Source: Sphingomonas sp. (lineage in GTDB: Bacteria; Pseudomonadota; Alphaproteobacteria; Sphingomonadales; Sphingomonadaceae). Taken from it: 64,000 nt of DNA. The notes under the pieces were generated by a model. That model searched no databases. It saw nothing but the letters and a program-made list of their open reading frames with translations, and was not told where the DNA came from. The number at the start of each line of letters is the position of its first letter. Position 1 is the first letter of the stretch. Below are positions 62,150 through 64,000 of this stretch, piece after piece. The translations under genes were made by a program, and so were the position numbers. The stretch lies in NCBI RefSeq assembly GCF_017745215.1, contig NZ_JAGHZV010000002.1, positions 214,585-278,584 of the forward strand, written 5' to 3'.

Positions 62150-63196
62150 TCAATACGCCTCCACCAGCACGTCGGTATACAATTCTGCCGGATCGGGCTC
62201 GGGAGTCGATTCCGCGAAATCCGCCGCTTCGTTGACTTGCTTGCGGATCTCCGCCTCGATCGGCTTGAGGTCGTCCTCCTTCAGGCCGAGCGCCTCGAGC
62301 TCGCGCTTGACCGCCTCGATCGGATCGGACTTGTCGCGCACCGCCTGGACTTCCTCGCGGCTGCGATACTTGGCCGGATCGGACATCGAGTGGCCGCGGT
62401 AGCGGTAGGTCTTCATCTCGAGGATGATCGGCCCCTTGCCGGCGCGCACCCACGCCAGCGCTTCCTCGGCCGCGCCGCGGCAGGCGAGCACGTCCATGCC
62501 GTCCACCTGGATGCCGGGGATGCGGAAGCTCTCGCCGCGCTTGTACAGCTGATCCTCGGCCGAGGAACGGTGCACCGAGGTGCCCATGGCGTATTGGTTG
62601 TTCTCGATCACATAGACGATCGGGAGCTTCCACAGCTCGGCCATGTTGAAGCTCTCGTACACCTGGCCCTGGTTCGCGGCGCCGTCGCCGAAATAGGCCA
62701 GGGTCACGCCGCCGTCGTCGTTATACTTGTGCGCGAAGGCCAGGCCCGTGCCGAGCGATACCTGCGCGCCGACGATGCCGTGGCCGCCGTAGAATTTCTT
62801 CTCGGTCGAGAACATGTGCATCGAGCCGCCCTTGCCGCGGCTGATCCCCGCCTCGCGGCCGGTCAGCTCGGCCATGATCACCTTGGGATCGATGCCATAG
62901 GCGAGCATGTGGCCATGGTCGCGATAGCCGGTGATCACCGAGTCCTTCTCGCCGTCGAGCGCGGACTGCAGGCCGACCGCAACGGCTTCCTGGCCGATAT
63001 AGAGGTGGCAGAAGCCGCCGATGAAGCCGAGGCCATAGAGCTGGCCGGCCTTCTCCTCGAAGCGGCGGATCAGCAGCATCTGCTTGTAGAATTCGAGCAG
63101 CTGCTCCTTCGAAGCCTCATAGCGCTTCGGCTCGTCGGGCCGTTCGCGATTGGTCTTTGCGGGTTCAGTCGTTTTGCGTGCCGGTGCTTTGGCCAC
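62150..63196 (-). CDS. pdhA: pyruvate dehydrogenase E1 component alpha subunit
   Basis: Protein of 348 residues. The thiamine pyrophosphate motif is [20 protein letters not shown] followed by [15 protein letters not shown]. Earlier features are [11 protein letters not shown] and the start [20 protein letters not shown]. The phosphorylation-loop region [14 protein letters not shown] is seen. It acts with PdhB as the E1 heterotetramer. It lies downstream of ftsB, so the eno-ftsB-pdhA-pdhB order common in alphaproteobacteria is preserved. The 166-bp gap to ftsB contains AACCGCA-type direct repeats and probably the pdh promoter. Confidence 0.97.
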   Translation of the reverse strand: MAKAPARKTTEPAKTNRERPDEPKRYEASKEQLLEFYKQMLLIRRFEEKAGQLYGLGFIGGFCHLYIGQEAVAVGLQSALDGEKDSVITGYRDHGHMLAYGIDPKVIMAELTGREAGISRGKGGSMHMFSTEKKFYGGHGIVGAQVSLGTGLAFAHKYNDDGGVTLAYFGDGAANQGQVYESFNMAELWKLPIVYVIENNQYAMGTSVHRSSAEDQLYKRGESFRIPGIQVDGMDVLACRGAAEEALAWVRAGKGPIILEMKTYRYRGHSMSDPAKYRSREEVQAVRDKSDPIEAVKRELEALGLKEDDLKPIEAEIRKQVNEAADFAESTPEPDPAELYTDVLVEAY

Positions 63197-63362
63197 AGGA
63201 AATCCTCGTCCGGGGAGGGGGAAGGCGGGTGCCTATAAGCGCGTTTTTACCCGCCGCGCAACTAACGCGCGGATAGCGCGTGCCGTTCGCGTGCCGCTAC
63301 GGCAATTGCGGTTTATGCAAGCAGAAATGCGGTTTTTGTACGTTGCATTGCAGCAAACGCAA

Positions 63363-63710
63363 TCAGCGCCCGCTGGGGGCCGGCGCCTGCTTGTCGAGCG
63401 GGATCACCACTTCGTCCGGACGGACGACATTGAGCTGCTTGCGGGCCAGCTCATCGGCCAGATCGGGGTCGACGCCGCGCTTCTGATCGAGCAGCTCGAC
63501 GCGATTCTTCAGTGCCGCACGCTTCTTGTCGAGCTGGGCATAGTCCGCGCTGCGCTGGTCGTACTCGGCCTTGATCTGCTTGGTCGCCATCACGCCGGTG
63601 GGCCCCAGCACGGCGTTATAGGCGAAGAAGCCCACCGCGATCAGCGCGAGCGCGGGCAAGCCTGCCCGGCGAAGCAGAGTCTGGAACGGAGAGGCGTTAC
63701 GCGAGCGCAT
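63363..63710 (-). CDS. ftsB: cell division protein FtsB-like (septum formation initiator)
   Basis: Bitopic membrane protein of 115 residues. A transmembrane helix (LPALALIAVGFFAYNAVLG) is followed by a coiled coil (IKAEYDQRSADYAQLDKKRA) and the DivIC/FtsB block LNVVRPDEVVIPL. It takes part in the FtsQLB complex at the division septum. The ATG at 63710 was chosen as giving the typical length. The position between eno and pdhA is conserved in alphaproteobacteria, which supports the call. Confidence 0.9.
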   Translation of the reverse strand: MRSRNASPFQTLLRRAGLPALALIAVGFFAYNAVLGPTGVMATKQIKAEYDQRSADYAQLDKKRAALKNRVELLDQKRGVDPDLADELARKQLNVVRPDEVVIPLDKQAPAPSGR

Positions 63711-63756
63711 GCGGTGATTTTCGCTTAACCATGCGCGCCGCGCAAGGCCCGTATTG

Positions 63757-63784
63757 GTGCGGAGAGGGTTCCCCCTCCCCGCAC
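63757..63784 (-). terminator. hairpin between eno and ftsB
   Basis: A 12-bp stem, one G-U pair on the transcribed strand, with a GGAA tetraloop, 11 bp after the eno stop. No T-tract follows, so termination may be partial, allowing read-through into ftsB. Confidence 0.5.
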
Positions 63785-63795
63785 TATTCAACAAC

Positions 63796-64000
<205 letters not shown>

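Overview
The window is a GC-rich (about two thirds G+C), gene-dense chromosomal segment from an alphaproteobacterium, almost certainly a sphingomonad (Sphingomonas or a close relative). The evidence is the gene content (lipoyl-bearing PdhB beside PdhA, FtsB and enolase; TrmFO; TonB-dependent receptor; EttA; Tad pilins), widespread 4-nt start/stop overlaps (ATGA, GTGA), and a dispersed 82-bp intergenic palindrome of a type I associate with this group. No integrase, transposase, phage gene or CRISPR array was seen.

Layout. 1-13.2 kb: an acyl-CoA dehydrogenase cut by the left edge, facing a double-TetR regulator; greB; acylphosphatase; two tandem DoxX genes separated by a structured leader; a gamma-glutamylcyclotransferase-like gene; a yeast-type cytosine deaminase with a GNAT enzyme; two M28 peptidases; a sterol-desaturase-type hydroxylase; a Uma2 nuclease; EttA. 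13.6-19.4 kb: a small lipoprotein, a dienelactone hydrolase and a tightly coupled five-gene operon (cysteine hydrolase, XapX, YtcJ-like amidohydrolase, DoxX, alginate-export porin). 19.5-25.2 kb: two alpha/beta hydrolases and a propeller-type sensor kinase with its response regulator. 25.2-34.9 kb: a three-hairpin element, then an eight-gene leftward locus (TonB receptor, FAD 2-hydroxyacid dehydrogenase, AraC, FadR, metallo-hydrolase, GH1, SGNH, GH130) with paired palindromic operators. 35-42 kb: esterase, beta-lactamase-fold hydrolase and sugar transporter, then an Nramp gene between two tRNA genes. 42-50.7 kb: polysaccharide deacetylase, a kinase-like protein with an eroded ATP site, an Lrp regulator, a TPR-like exported protein and gyrA. 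50.7-57 kb: small enzymes and hypothetical genes, trmFO, an EF-hand protein and a squalene/phytoene-synthase-like gene. 57-64 kb: three Tad-type pilin/adhesin genes, pdhB, pdhA, ftsB and the 3' end of eno.

The most likely coherent, poorly described units are the 25.4-34.9 kb carbohydrate/2-hydroxyacid locus with its operators, the 14.8-19.4 kb operon, and the leader between the tandem DoxX genes, where two anti-Shine-Dalgarno segments could compete for one ribosome binding site. Functions come from motifs and family knowledge; no similarity search was run.
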